Source of the DNA: Streptomyces seoulensis
GTDB taxonomy: Bacteria > Actinomycetota > Actinomycetes > Streptomycetales > Streptomycetaceae
Assembly (NCBI GenBank): GCA_013364255.1
Contig: CP054936.1
Location: forward strand, 6,590,353-6,654,352
Reading direction: 5' to 3'
Length of the DNA stretch: 64,000 bases
Each line of letters begins with the position of its first letter. Position 1 is the stretch's first letter. A model generated the notes under the pieces. The model was not told the DNA's origin. It searched no databases and saw only the letters and a list, made by a program, of their open reading frames with translations. A program made the translations under genes and the position numbers. Below are positions 1 to 7,725 of this stretch, in pieces.

Positions 1-20
1 TTCCCCAAGATCTCTAGTTG

Positions 21-46
21 GGCCGGACGCACTGGTGCGACCGGCC
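21..46 (+). promoter_or_regulatory. dyad just upstream of the leuC ribosome binding site
   Basis: A hairpin-forming dyad: outer arms ggccgg/ccggcc (21-26 and 41-46), an A-A mismatch, inner arms cgca/tgcg and a ctgg loop. It abuts the leuC Shine-Dalgarno (ggaggga from 47). It could be an operator (in streptomycetes the IclR-type NdgR gene usually lies divergently upstream of leuC and controls it) or an mRNA hairpin affecting initiation. The symmetry is seen; the role is inferred. Confidence 0.4.
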
Positions 47-58
47 GGAGGGAAAGCG

Positions 59-1489
59 ATGGGTAGGACACTCGCGGAGAAGGTCTGGGACGACCACGTC
101 GTCCGGCGCGCCGAGGGCGAGCCCGACCTCCTCTTCATCGATCTGCACCTGCTGCACGAGGTGACCAGCCCCCAGGCCTTCGACGGCCTCCGCAAGAGCG
201 GGCGCGGTGTGCGCCGGCTCGACCTGACCATCGCCACCGAGGACCACAACACCCCGACCCTCGACATCGACAAGCCCATCGCGGACCCGGTCTCCCGCGC
301 CCAGCTGGAGACGCTGCGCAAGAACTGCGCGGACTTCGGCGTGCGGCTGCACCCGCTGGGCGACGTCGAGCAGGGCGTCGTGCACGTGGTCGGCCCCCAG
401 CTGGGCCTGACCCAGCCCGGCACCACCGTCGTCTGCGGCGACTCGCACACCTCCACGCACGGCGCCTTCGGCGCGCTGGCGTTCGGCATCGGCACCTCCC
501 AGGTGGAGCACGTGCTGGCCACCCAGACGCTGCCGATGGCCCGCCCGAAGACCATGGCGATCACGGTCGACGGCGAACTGCCCGAGGGCGTCACCGCCAA
601 GGACCTGATCCTGGCGATCATCGCCCGGATCGGCACCGGCGGCGGCCAGGGCTACGTCCTGGAGTACCGCGGCTCCGCCATCGAGAAGCTCTCGATGGAG
701 GCGCGGATGACCATCTGCAACATGTCGATCGAGGCCGGCGCCCGCGCGGGCATGATCGCCCCCGACGAGACCACCTTCGCCTACCTCCAGGGCCGCCCGC
801 ACGCCCCCGAGGGCGAGGACTGGGACGCCGCCGTCGCGTACTGGCGGACGCTGCGCACCGACGACGACGCCGAGTTCGACGCCGAGGTCGTCATCGACGC
901 CGCCGCGCTGTCCCCGTTCGTCACCTGGGGCACCAACCCGGGCCAGGGCGCGCCGCTTTCGGCCGCCGTCCCCGACCCGGCCTCGTACGAAGACGCTTCG
1001 GAGCGCCTGGCCGCCGAAAAGGCCCTGGAGTACATGGGGTTGGACGCCGGTCAGCCGCTGCGCTCCATCCGGGTGGACACCGTCTTCGTAGGTTCGTGCA
1101 CCAACGGCCGCATCGAGGACCTGCGCGCCGCCGCCGACGTCGTGCGAGGCCGCAAAGTCGCCGACGGCGTGCGGATGCTGGTCGTCCCCGGCTCCGCGCG
1201 GGTCGGCCTCCAGGCGGTCTCCGAGGGCCTGGACGTGGTCTTCAAGGAGTCCGGCGCCGAATGGCGGCACGCGGGCTGCTCCATGTGCCTGGGCATGAAC
1301 CCCGACCAGCTGGCCCCCGGCGAGCGCTCCGCCTCCACCTCCAACCGCAACTTCGAGGGCAGGCAGGGCAAGGGCGGCCGTACCCACCTGGTGTCGCCGC
1401 AGGTCGCCGCCGCCACCGCGGTCCTCGGCCACCTGGCCTCCCCGGCCGACCTGTCCGACGCCGACGCCCCCACGCCCGCTGGAGTCTGA
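59..1489 (+). CDS. leuC: 3-isopropylmalate dehydratase large subunit
   Basis: Large subunit of isopropylmalate isomerase, which with LeuD interconverts 2- and 3-isopropylmalate in cytoplasmic leucine synthesis. The 476-residue product has the aconitase-family layout. The three iron-sulphur ligands are visible: Cys347 in GSCTNGR, and Cys407 and Cys410 in CSMCLGMNPD. The start is ATG 59, preceded by ggaggga at 6 nt spacing; an in-frame GTG at 35 lies inside the upstream dyad and is less likely. leuD follows after 6 nt, so the two are co-transcribed. Length and motifs match the bacterial LeuC family; there is nothing unusual in the coding part. Confidence 0.98.
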   Translation: MGRTLAEKVWDDHVVRRAEGEPDLLFIDLHLLHEVTSPQAFDGLRKSGRGVRRLDLTIATEDHNTPTLDIDKPIADPVSRAQLETLRKNCADFGVRLHPLGDVEQGVVHVVGPQLGLTQPGTTVVCGDSHTSTHGAFGALAFGIGTSQVEHVLATQTLPMARPKTMAITVDGELPEGVTAKDLILAIIARIGTGGGQGYVLEYRGSAIEKLSMEARMTICNMSIEAGARAGMIAPDETTFAYLQGRPHAPEGEDWDAAVAYWRTLRTDDDAEFDAEVVIDAAALSPFVTWGTNPGQGAPLSAAVPDPASYEDASERLAAEKALEYMGLDAGQPLRSIRVDTVFVGSCTNGRIEDLRAAADVVRGRKVADGVRMLVVPGSARVGLQAVSEGLDVVFKESGAEWRHAGCSMCLGMNPDQLAPGERSASTSNRNFEGRQGKGGRTHLVSPQVAAATAVLGHLASPADLSDADAPTPAGV

Positions 1490-1495
1490 GAGATC

Positions 1496-2089
1496 ATGGA
1501 AGCCTTCACCACCCACACCGGCCGGGCCGTCCCGCTGCGCCGCAGCAACGTCGACACCGACCAGATCATCCCCGCCCACTGGCTCAAGAAGGTCACCCGC
1601 GACGGGTTCGAGGACGGGCTGTTCGAGGCCTGGCGCAAGGACCCCGAGTTCGTGCTCAACCGCCCCGAGCGGCAGGGCGCCACGGTCCTGGTGGCCGGAC
1701 CCGACTTCGGCACCGGCTCCTCCCGCGAGCACGCGGTCTGGGCGCTGCAGAACTACGGCTTCAAGACCGTGATCTCCGCCCGTTTCGCCGACATCTTCCG
1801 CGGCAACTCGCTGAAGAACGGCCTGCTCACGGTGGTCCTGGACCAGAAGATCGTGGAAGCGCTCCAGGAGCTCACCGAGAACGACCCGGACGCCGAGATC
1901 ACCGTCGACCTGGTCGGGCGCGAGGTGCGCGCCGAGGGCATCACCGCCTCCTTCGAGCTGGACGAGAACTCCCGCTGGCGGCTGCTGAACGGTCTGGACG
2001 ACATCTCCCTCACGCTCCAGAACGAGGAGGACATCGCCGCGTACGAGGCGAAGCGCCCGTCCTTCAAGCCGCGCACGCTCCAGGTGTGA
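1496..2089 (+). CDS. leuD: 3-isopropylmalate dehydratase small subunit
   Basis: Small, swivel-domain subunit that completes the LeuCD isomerase of leucine synthesis. The 197-residue protein begins MEAFTTHTGRAVPL, carries SNVDTDQIIPA near the N-terminus and the GTGSSREHAVWAL substrate-loop motif around residues 70-82, both diagnostic of LeuD. It starts 6 nt after the leuC stop codon, giving translational proximity and presumably a 1:1 operon. The long perfect hairpin at 2208-2242 is the likely end of the leuCD transcript. Length is typical for the family (about 190-200 residues). Confidence 0.98.
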   Translation: MEAFTTHTGRAVPLRRSNVDTDQIIPAHWLKKVTRDGFEDGLFEAWRKDPEFVLNRPERQGATVLVAGPDFGTGSSREHAVWALQNYGFKTVISARFADIFRGNSLKNGLLTVVLDQKIVEALQELTENDPDAEITVDLVGREVRAEGITASFELDENSRWRLLNGLDDISLTLQNEEDIAAYEAKRPSFKPRTLQV

Positions 2090-2207
2090 GCCGCGGTGAT
2101 CACACGTGTCCCCGGTGTGATCCACCGCCCCGGCCGGTGACGGACCGCTGAGCCGGAGCGGTGCTCCGGCTCCGTGACAAGTCGAGTTTCGGCCACCGCG
2201 AAACGCC

Positions 2208-2242
2208 GCTGTACCCCCGATCGCCACGATCGGGGGTACAGC
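2208..2242 (+). terminator. strong hairpin terminator after leuCD
   Basis: A perfect 16-bp stem (2208-2223 with 2227-2242) around a cca loop, followed by a short T-run (cgttttcgg). It is 118 nt beyond the leuD stop codon and should end leuCD transcription. Confidence 0.75.
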
Positions 2243-2426
2243 CGTTTTCGGGGCCGACCCGGTCGGCCGGCCGCCGGGCGAGCGGACAACTGCCCAGGTT
2301 AGAGCGGTTGTTGCCCGGGTACACAAGGTCCCGGGTGCCGGTCGACGGCGTCGCCCGGACGGCTGTCCGAGGCGGCAGTTGCCCCCTGCGCAGGCGACAA
2401 CTCGCCCCAGATGGCACAATCTGTGC
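2243..2426. other. non-coding stretch before the small helical protein
   Basis: Second half of a 337-nt gap after leuD. No convincing gene is seen. The only signal is CACAAT at 2415-2420, a -10-like hexamer 6 nt before the next ATG, consistent with a leaderless transcript. A -35 element at normal spacing is not obvious. Confidence 0.4.
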
Positions 2427-2651
2427 ATGGACAGCGACGGCCAACTCCAGCTCTACGCGGTGGTCGCGGCCCAGTTGAAGGAAGCGCACTCGCGGGTGCG
2501 CGCACTGCAAGTCCCGGAGGGCGTACGGATGGCGCTGACCCGGAAGCTGCTGGTCATTACGGCTGCGGCCAAGCACGATCTCGCCGGGGCGGCAAGGCGT
2601 CTGGAGCGGTTCACGGCGGAGCTCGACGAGGGACGAATCCCCGGCGAGTAA
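2427..2651 (+). CDS. small conserved helical protein of unknown function
   Basis: A 74-residue predicted soluble, all-helical protein starting MDSDGQLQLYAVVAAQL, with alternating charged and hydrophobic residues and no Cys or membrane segment. I do not recognise a named family; small proteins of this kind sit between leuD and hupS in streptomycetes as far as I recall. ATG 2427 was chosen because CACAAT sits 6 nt upstream, suggesting a leaderless mRNA; an in-frame ATG at 2379 would put the promoter inside the gene. Codon bias agrees with coding. The function cannot be inferred from sequence. Confidence 0.7.
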   Translation: MDSDGQLQLYAVVAAQLKEAHSRVRALQVPEGVRMALTRKLLVITAAAKHDLAGAARRLERFTAELDEGRIPGE

Positions 2652-2714
2652 GCCTGAACAGCCCGAGACCGTCGAGTCTGTTGCGGCACAAGGGTGATTA
2701 GCCCGTTTCGTGTT

Positions 2715-2742
2715 TGATTTGCGGTATATATCTGCCTAACGT
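2715..2742 (+). promoter_or_regulatory. candidate promoter of hupS
   Basis: TTGATT (2715-2720), a 16-nt spacer, then TAACGT (2737-2742), in an unusually AT-rich patch that also contains tatata. The hupS start is about 50 nt downstream. Consensus match is fair and there is no experimental support here. Confidence 0.4.
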
Positions 2743-2793
2743 GCGAAAAAGCTTGAACATCTTCGTTCTGGCGAGGTCTCCGAAGGGGAAGAC

Positions 2794-3435
2794 GTGAACA
2801 AGGCGCAGCTCGTGGAAGCGATTGCCGACAAGATGGGCGGCCGGCAGCAGGCCGCCGACGCCGTCGACGCGGTACTGGACGCCATCGTCCGAGCGGTCGT
2901 CGCGGGAGACCGGGTCTCGGTCACCGGCTTCGGCTCCTTCGAGAAGGTCGACCGCCCGGCCCGCTACGCCCGCAACCCGCAGACGGGTGAGCGGGTGCGG
3001 GTCAAGAAGACCTCCGTTCCCCGCTTCCGGGCCGGCCAGGGGTTCAAGGACCTGGTGAGCGGCTCGAAGAAGCTCCCGAAGAACGACATCGCGGTGAAGA
3101 AGGCGCCCAAGGGCAGCCTGTCCGGCCCGCCCCCCACCATCGCCAAGGCGGCCGGCAAGAAGGCCGCCGCGAAGAAGACGACCGCGGCGGCGGCGAAGAA
3201 GTCGGCCGCGAAGAAGACGACGGCGGCCGCGGCGAAGAAGACCACCGCCAAGAAGACGACGACGGCGGCGGCCAAGAAGGCCACGCCGGCCGCGAAGAAG
3301 ACGACGGCGACGAGCGCCGCGAAGACCGCCGCCAAGAAGGCCCCGGCGAAGAAGGCGACGGCGAAGAAGGCCCCGGCCAAGAAGTCGACCGCCCGCAAGA
3401 CCGCCGCGAAGAAGACCACCGCCCGCGGCAAGTAG
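2794..3435 (+). CDS. hupS: HU-family nucleoid protein with lysine-rich C-terminal tail (HupS type)
   Basis: Histone-like protein of 213 residues. Residues 1 to about 90 form a standard HU fold: MNKAQLVEAIA at the start, GFGSFEKVDRPAR and RNPQTGERV in the DNA-binding arm, then VPRFRAGQGFKDLV. From about residue 105 the protein is almost entirely Lys/Ala/Thr in AAKKTT-like repeats, resembling eukaryotic H1 tails. Streptomyces carry two HUs, and this two-domain form is HupS, linked to sporulation nucleoid compaction and dormancy. GTG 2794 is chosen because gaagggga lies 4 nt upstream. It is transcribed alone and ends at a hairpin. Confidence 0.95.
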   Translation: MNKAQLVEAIADKMGGRQQAADAVDAVLDAIVRAVVAGDRVSVTGFGSFEKVDRPARYARNPQTGERVRVKKTSVPRFRAGQGFKDLVSGSKKLPKNDIAVKKAPKGSLSGPPPTIAKAAGKKAAAKKTTAAAAKKSAAKKTTAAAAKKTTAKKTTTAAAKKATPAAKKTTATSAAKTAAKKAPAKKATAKKAPAKKSTARKTAAKKTTARGK

Positions 3436-3458
3436 GCGCACCGCGGTCCTCATGCGCC

Positions 3459-3486
3459 GGGCCGGACTCCCGAGGGAGCCCGGCCC
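3459..3486. terminator. bidirectional hairpin between hupS and the small minus-strand gene
   Basis: Arms 3459-3471 and 3474-3486 (gggccggactccc / gggagcccggccc) pair with one mismatch. It lies in a 79-nt convergent gap and can serve both transcripts. Confidence 0.6.
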
Positions 3487-3514
3487 GCGGTGCGTTCGGC
3501 CTGCTCAGCGGCGG

Positions 3515-3727
3515 TCAGAAGGTCTGCAGCGTCACCAGGGTGATCCGCGGCCCGGCGCCCGCGCCGCCGTCCGCCGCCGTCTCGACGCGCACCCGCTGCC
3601 CCGGCCGCAGCAGCCGCAGCCCGCCCGCGTCGAACGCGGCGGCGTCGAACGGCACCGGTGTGCCGTCGTCCAGCAGCACCTGCCCGCTGCGGCTTTCGGG
3701 GTCGTACGTGTATGCGGTCGCCTGCAT
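3515..3727 (-). CDS. small cold-shock-domain-like protein
   Basis: A 70-residue protein beginning MQATAYTYDPESRSGQVLLD. The spacing of GQVLLDDGTPVPFDAAAF and a late LRPGQRVRVE strand recalls the cold-shock/OB fold (G-V-L-DDG...F-...-G-V), but the aromatic RNP1 motif KGFGFI is missing, so nucleic-acid binding is uncertain. The start is the ATG complementary to 3725-3727. It stands alone on the minus strand, convergent with hupS and downstream of cofC by 115 nt. Codon use is normal. An OB-fold identity is an inference from pattern only. Confidence 0.65.
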   Translation of the reverse strand: MQATAYTYDPESRSGQVLLDDGTPVPFDAAAFDAGGLRLLRPGQRVRVETAADGGAGAGPRITLVTLQTF

Positions 3728-3842
3728 GACCGCAGCCTACTGCCCCCGGCGGCGGCCCGCGCGGCTCCGCGACCGGGTCCCGGGCGCCCGGCCGTGCGCC
3801 GCCGCCGGTCCTCGGCGGGCGGCTCCCGGCGGGCGCGTGGTC

Positions 3843-4481
3843 TCACGGGTCCGGGATCAGCAGGTGGGACGCGGCCGCCGTCGTGCGGGGGCCGGCGCCC
3901 AGGGCCAGCGCGGCGCGCAGATCGGCGCCGGTGTCGACGTCCTGGCGTACCGAGTCCACCGCGTCCAGGTCCAGTTCCACCGCGCCCGAGGCGCGGTGGC
4001 GCAACCGGGAGGCGCCGCCGAACGCCGGCCGCAATTCCCGCTCCGGCGCCGCCGTCAGCAAAGTGGTGCCCACCCCCGCGGCGTCCGCGAGAAAAGCGCG
4101 CGGGAATGCGGCCGCCGCCGCCAGAACACGGGCCAATTCCCCCGGCCGCAGCGCCGGAAGATCGGCGTTGAGGGCCGCCACGGGACCCGCGGGCCCTACC
4201 GCCCGGACGGCGGCGGCGCCGTGCGCGAGCGCGGCGTTCAGACCGGCGCCCGGCGCGTCCGGCACGATCCGCGCGCCCAGCGCCGCCAGCTCCCGCCCGG
4301 CCAGCGCGTCGTCCGTGACGACCGCCACATCCGCGACCGCCACACAGGCCAGCGCCGCCGCCACGGTGTCCTGCGCGAAGGCGAGGGCGAGAGCGGGCCG
4401 CACCCCGTCCCCGGCGGTGTCCGCCAGCCTGCTCTTGGCCCGCGCAAGGGGCTTCAGGGGGATCACCAAGGTCCACTGCAC
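3843..4481 (-). CDS. cofC: 2-phospho-L-lactate / phosphoenolpyruvate guanylyltransferase
   Basis: Nucleotidyltransferase that activates the three-carbon side-chain precursor for coenzyme F420 (CofC; called FbiD in actinobacteria, where the substrate is phosphoenolpyruvate). The 212-residue protein starts MQWTLVIPLKPLARAKSRL, the conserved GTP-binding opening, and has NADLPALRPGEL for metal/substrate binding near residue 105. Ala content is very high, as usual here. It is divergent from plsC across a 153-nt gap that must hold promoters for both. The other F420 genes are not in the window. The preferred start is ATG at 4481. Confidence 0.9.
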   Translation of the reverse strand: MQWTLVIPLKPLARAKSRLADTAGDGVRPALALAFAQDTVAAALACVAVADVAVVTDDALAGRELAALGARIVPDAPGAGLNAALAHGAAAVRAVGPAGPVAALNADLPALRPGELARVLAAAAAFPRAFLADAAGVGTTLLTAAPERELRPAFGGASRLRHRASGAVELDLDAVDSVRQDVDTGADLRAALALGAGPRTTAAASHLLIPDP

Positions 4482-4634
4482 GGGCGTTCGTCCCTCTCTT
4501 CGTCGCGGACATTCTCCCCGGCCCAGCCGAGGGCGCGCGGAGCGGGGCGTACGGTGTTCTCGACAGACCGGCGGCCTGGGGCGACACTTGTGCGGCTCCC
4601 GACCCCGGGGGCAGACCTAGAGGAAGGTGTCCGC

Positions 4635-5480
4635 GTGCCCCGCCGCAGAATCGGCTTCTGGTACCGCTTCGCAGCGGTGATCTGCAAACCACCGCTGGTG
4701 GTTCTGATCAAGCGGGACTGGCGCGGAATGGAGAACATTCCGGCCGACGGCGGATTCATCACCGTGGTGAATCACAATTCCCACATCGACCCCTTCGCCT
4801 ATGCCCATTTCCAGTACAACACCGGGCGCGTCCCGCGATTCCTCGCGAAGAGCGGGCTTTTCCGGAAGGGCCTGGTGGGCGCCGCCATGCGCGGCACCGG
4901 ACAGATCCCCGTCTACCGCGAGAGCACGGACGCGCTGAGCGCCTTCCGCGCCGCCATCGACGCCGTCCAGCGCGGCGAGTGCGTCGCCTTCTACCCCGAG
5001 GGCACCCTCACCCGCGACCCGGACGGCTGGCCGATGACCGGCAAGACGGGCGCCGCGCGGGTCGCCCTGCAGACCAAATGCCCGGTCGTCCCGGTCGCCC
5101 AGTGGGGCGCCAACGAACTCCTGCCGCCCTACGCCAAGAAGCCGAACCTGCTGCCCCGCAAGACGCACCAGGTGCTGGCCGGCCCGCCGGTGGACCTGTC
5201 GCGCTTCTACGACAAGGAGATGACGCCGGACGTCCTCAAGGAGGCGACCGAGGTCATCATGGCGGCCATCACCGCCCTGCTGGAGCAGGTCCGCGGCGAG
5301 AAGGCGCCCGCCGTGCCCTACGACCCGCGCCGCGAGCGCATCGAGCAGCGCCGCCGGACCCAGGCGCAGGCGCAGGCGCAGCAGCACGCCCAGGCGCGGG
5401 TCCAGGGCCGGACCGCCGCCGTCGCGCCCAAGGAGCCGGCCGCGCGCGAAGCCGTACGGGAAGAGGGGCAGGGCACGTGA
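4635..5480 (+). CDS. plsC: 1-acyl-sn-glycerol-3-phosphate acyltransferase
   Basis: Acylates lysophosphatidate to phosphatidate at the membrane. The 281-residue protein has the acyltransferase motif I HX4D (His47 to Asp52, in NHNSHIDPF) and motif III FYPEGTLTRD. An N-terminal hydrophobic segment follows an Arg-rich start. After about residue 240 there is a Gln/Ala/Arg-rich tail (QAQAQAQQHAQA) that is not part of the fold. GTG 4635 is chosen because ggaagg lies upstream at suitable spacing; the open frame continues far upstream but without family similarity. Its stop overlaps the gpsA start (GTGA), coupling two steps of phospholipid synthesis. Confidence 0.95.
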   Translation: MPRRRIGFWYRFAAVICKPPLVVLIKRDWRGMENIPADGGFITVVNHNSHIDPFAYAHFQYNTGRVPRFLAKSGLFRKGLVGAAMRGTGQIPVYRESTDALSAFRAAIDAVQRGECVAFYPEGTLTRDPDGWPMTGKTGAARVALQTKCPVVPVAQWGANELLPPYAKKPNLLPRKTHQVLAGPPVDLSRFYDKEMTPDVLKEATEVIMAAITALLEQVRGEKAPAVPYDPRRERIEQRRRTQAQAQAQQHAQARVQGRTAAVAPKEPAAREAVREEGQGT

Positions 5481-6487
5481 GCGCACCGGTCAAGGCGGCC
5501 GTCTTCGGCACCGGATCGTGGGGCACCGCCTTCGCCGTGGTCCTCGCCGACGCCGGCTGCGACGTCACCCTGTGGGCCCGCCGCCCCGAACTGGCCGAGG
5601 CGGTCAACTCCACCCGGGCCAACCCGGACTACCTGCCCGGCCTCGAACTCCCGGGCGGCGTGCGGGCCACCGCGGACGCCGCCGAGGCCGCCCGCGACGC
5701 GGACTTCACCGTCCTCGCCATCCCCTCCCAGACCCTGCGCGACAACCTCGCCAAGTGGCTGCCGCTGCTCGCCCCGGACACCGTCCTCGTCTCCCTGATG
5801 AAGGGCGTCGAGCTGGGTTCGGCGATGCGCATGAGCGAAGTGATCGAGGACGTCGCCGAGGTGCCCGCCGACCGCGTCGCCGTGGTCACCGGACCCAACC
5901 TCGCCCGCGAGATCGCCGCGCGGATGCCGGCCGCCGCCGTGGTGGCCTGCGCCGACGAGGCGGTCGCCCGGCGGCTCCAGGCCGCCTGCCACACGCCGTA
6001 CTTCCGGCCGTACACCAACACCGACGTCGTCGGCTGCGAACTCGGCGGCGCCGTCAAGAACGTGATCGGCCTCGCCGTCGGCATCGCGGACGGCATGGGG
6101 CTCGGCGACAACGCCAAGGGCTCGCTCATCACCCGCGGACTCGCCGAGACCACCCGCCTGGGCATGGCGCTCGGCGCCGACCCGCTCACCTTCTCCGGCC
6201 TGGCCGGCCTCGGCGACCTGGTGGCGACCTGCTCCTCGCCGCTGTCGCGCAACCACACCTTCGGCGCCAACCTCGGCAAGGGCATGACCCTTCAGGAGAC
6301 CATCGCCGTCACCCGGCAGACCGCCGAGGGCGTCAAGTCCTGCGAGTCGGTGCTCGACCTGGCCCGCCGGCACGGCGTCGACATGCCGATCACGGAGACG
6401 GTCGTCGGCATCGTGCACGAGGGCAAGCCGCCGGTGGTCGCCCTCAGGGAGCTGATGTCGCGCAGCGCGAAGCCCGAACGACGCTGA
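5477..6487 (+). CDS. gpsA: NAD(P)-dependent glycerol-3-phosphate dehydrogenase
   Basis: Reduces dihydroxyacetone phosphate to sn-glycerol-3-phosphate, the backbone for the PlsC pathway. The 336-residue enzyme opens with the dinucleotide motif VFGTGSWGTAFA and carries the catalytic-lysine region GGAVKNVIGLAVG near residue 195, and SGLAGLGDLVATC. The start GTG 5477 overlaps the plsC stop by 4 nt, so translation is coupled. The C-terminal EGV..CESV region and length match the bacterial family. ddlA follows 59 nt later, but it has its own promoter-like box. Confidence 0.97.
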   Translation: MSAPVKAAVFGTGSWGTAFAVVLADAGCDVTLWARRPELAEAVNSTRANPDYLPGLELPGGVRATADAAEAARDADFTVLAIPSQTLRDNLAKWLPLLAPDTVLVSLMKGVELGSAMRMSEVIEDVAEVPADRVAVVTGPNLAREIAARMPAAAVVACADEAVARRLQAACHTPYFRPYTNTDVVGCELGGAVKNVIGLAVGIADGMGLGDNAKGSLITRGLAETTRLGMALGADPLTFSGLAGLGDLVATCSSPLSRNHTFGANLGKGMTLQETIAVTRQTAEGVKSCESVLDLARRHGVDMPITETVVGIVHEGKPPVVALRELMSRSAKPERR

Positions 6488-6531
6488 GCGACCCCGCCCC
6501 GCCAACGCTGCCCAGGGGCACTGCCACCGGG

Positions 6532-6537
6532 TACTCT
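6532..6537 (+). promoter_or_regulatory. -10-like box for ddlA
   Basis: TACTCT ends 9 nt before the ddlA ATG at 6547. It suggests a leaderless or near-leaderless ddlA mRNA in addition to read-through from gpsA. The -35 region is not clear. Confidence 0.45.
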
Positions 6538-6546
6538 CATCGCGAT

Positions 6547-7704
6547 ATGAGCACCGAGAACATCCCCCAGAGCCCCGAGCAGCCGCCCCGCAAGCCGCGC
6601 GTGGCCGTCGTGTGCGGCGGCCGCAGCTCCGAACACGGGATCTCCGTGGTCACCGCCGGAGCGGTGCTGCGCGCCATCGACCGGTCCAAGTACGAGGTGC
6701 TGCCGATCGGCATCACCACGGACGGCCGTTGGGCCCTGACCGCGGACGAACCGGAGCGCATGGCGATCACCGACCGCCGCACGCCCAGCGTCGACGAGCT
6801 GGCCGAGTCCACCGAGGGCTCCGTGGTGCTCCCGGTCGACCCGCACCACCGCGAAGTCGTCTACAGCGAGCCCGGTTCGGTGCCCAAGGCGCTCGGCGAG
6901 GTCGACGTGGTCTTCCCGGTGCTGCACGGCCCCTACGGCGAGGACGGCACCCTCCAGGGCCTGCTGGAGCTGTCCGGCGTGCCCTACGTGGGTTCGGGCG
7001 TGCTCGCCTCGGCCGTCGGCCAGGACAAGGAGTACATGAAGCGGGTGTTCACCTCCTTCGGGCTGCGGGTCGGCCCGTACGTGGTGATCCGGCCGCGCGA
7101 GTGGGACCGCGACCGGGCCGCCGCCCGCGCCAAGGTCGTGGACTTCGCCGGCGAGCACGGCTGGCCGCTGTTCGTGAAGCCCGCCCGCGCGGGCTCCTCC
7201 ATCGGCATCACCAAGGTGGACGGCCTCTCCGGCCTCGACGAGGCGATCGAGGAGGCCCGCAGGCACGACCCGAAGGTGCTGGTGGAGGCCGCGGTGCGCG
7301 GCCGCGAGATCGAGTGCGGGGTGCTGGAGTTCGAGGACGGCCCGCGCGCCTCCGTGCCGGCCGAGATCCCGCCGCCCCAGGAGCACGCGTACTACGACTT
7401 CGAGGCGAAGTACATCGACTCCACGCCCGGCGTCGTGCCCGCCCCGCTGACCGAGGAGCAGACCGCCGAGGTGCGCCGGCTCGCGGTGGAGGCGTTCGAG
7501 GCGGCCTCCTGCGAGGGCCTGGTCCGCGCGGACTTCTTCCTCGCCGAGGACGGCGGCTTCGTCATCAACGAGATCAACACCATGCCCGGCTTCACGCCCA
7601 TCTCGATGTACCCGAAGATGTGGCAGGCCACCGGCGTCTCCTACGAGGAGCTGGTGGAGCGCCTCATCCAGGCGGCGCTGGACCGCCCGACCGGCCTGCG
7701 CTGA
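6547..7704 (+). CDS. ddlA: D-alanine--D-alanine ligase
   Basis: ATP-grasp ligase that makes the D-Ala-D-Ala dipeptide for peptidoglycan. The 385-residue protein has VVCGGRSSEHGISV near the N-terminus, HGPYGEDGTLQG, the lysine-containing PLFVKPARAGSSIGITKV loop, and the C-terminal INEINTMPGFTPISMYP metal-binding and serine loop. These are the D-Ala-D-Ala type features; no shift to D-lactate specificity (as in VanA-type ligases) is apparent, though I cannot assign it firmly by eye. The start is ATG 6547 behind TACTCT. Transcription ends at the UUCG hairpin at 7732-7753. Confidence 0.96.
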   Translation: MSTENIPQSPEQPPRKPRVAVVCGGRSSEHGISVVTAGAVLRAIDRSKYEVLPIGITTDGRWALTADEPERMAITDRRTPSVDELAESTEGSVVLPVDPHHREVVYSEPGSVPKALGEVDVVFPVLHGPYGEDGTLQGLLELSGVPYVGSGVLASAVGQDKEYMKRVFTSFGLRVGPYVVIRPREWDRDRAAARAKVVDFAGEHGWPLFVKPARAGSSIGITKVDGLSGLDEAIEEARRHDPKVLVEAAVRGREIECGVLEFEDGPRASVPAEIPPPQEHAYYDFEAKYIDSTPGVVPAPLTEEQTAEVRRLAVEAFEAASCEGLVRADFFLAEDGGFVINEINTMPGFTPISMYPKMWQATGVSYEELVERLIQAALDRPTGLR

Positions 7705-7725
7705 CCCGGCGCGCCCGGCCTTGCG

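Noticed and set aside
14..2428. An 804-codon open frame on the minus strand across leuCD
   Set aside because: It is the mirror of strong plus-strand coding bias in very high GC DNA; composition is Gly/Arg/Val-rich, it has no family pattern, and leuC/leuD explain the region.
3100..3435. Repeats in the hupS C-terminal region as a mobile or CRISPR-like array
   Set aside because: They are codon repeats for the Lys/Ala/Thr tail known in this HU family, with no spacers.
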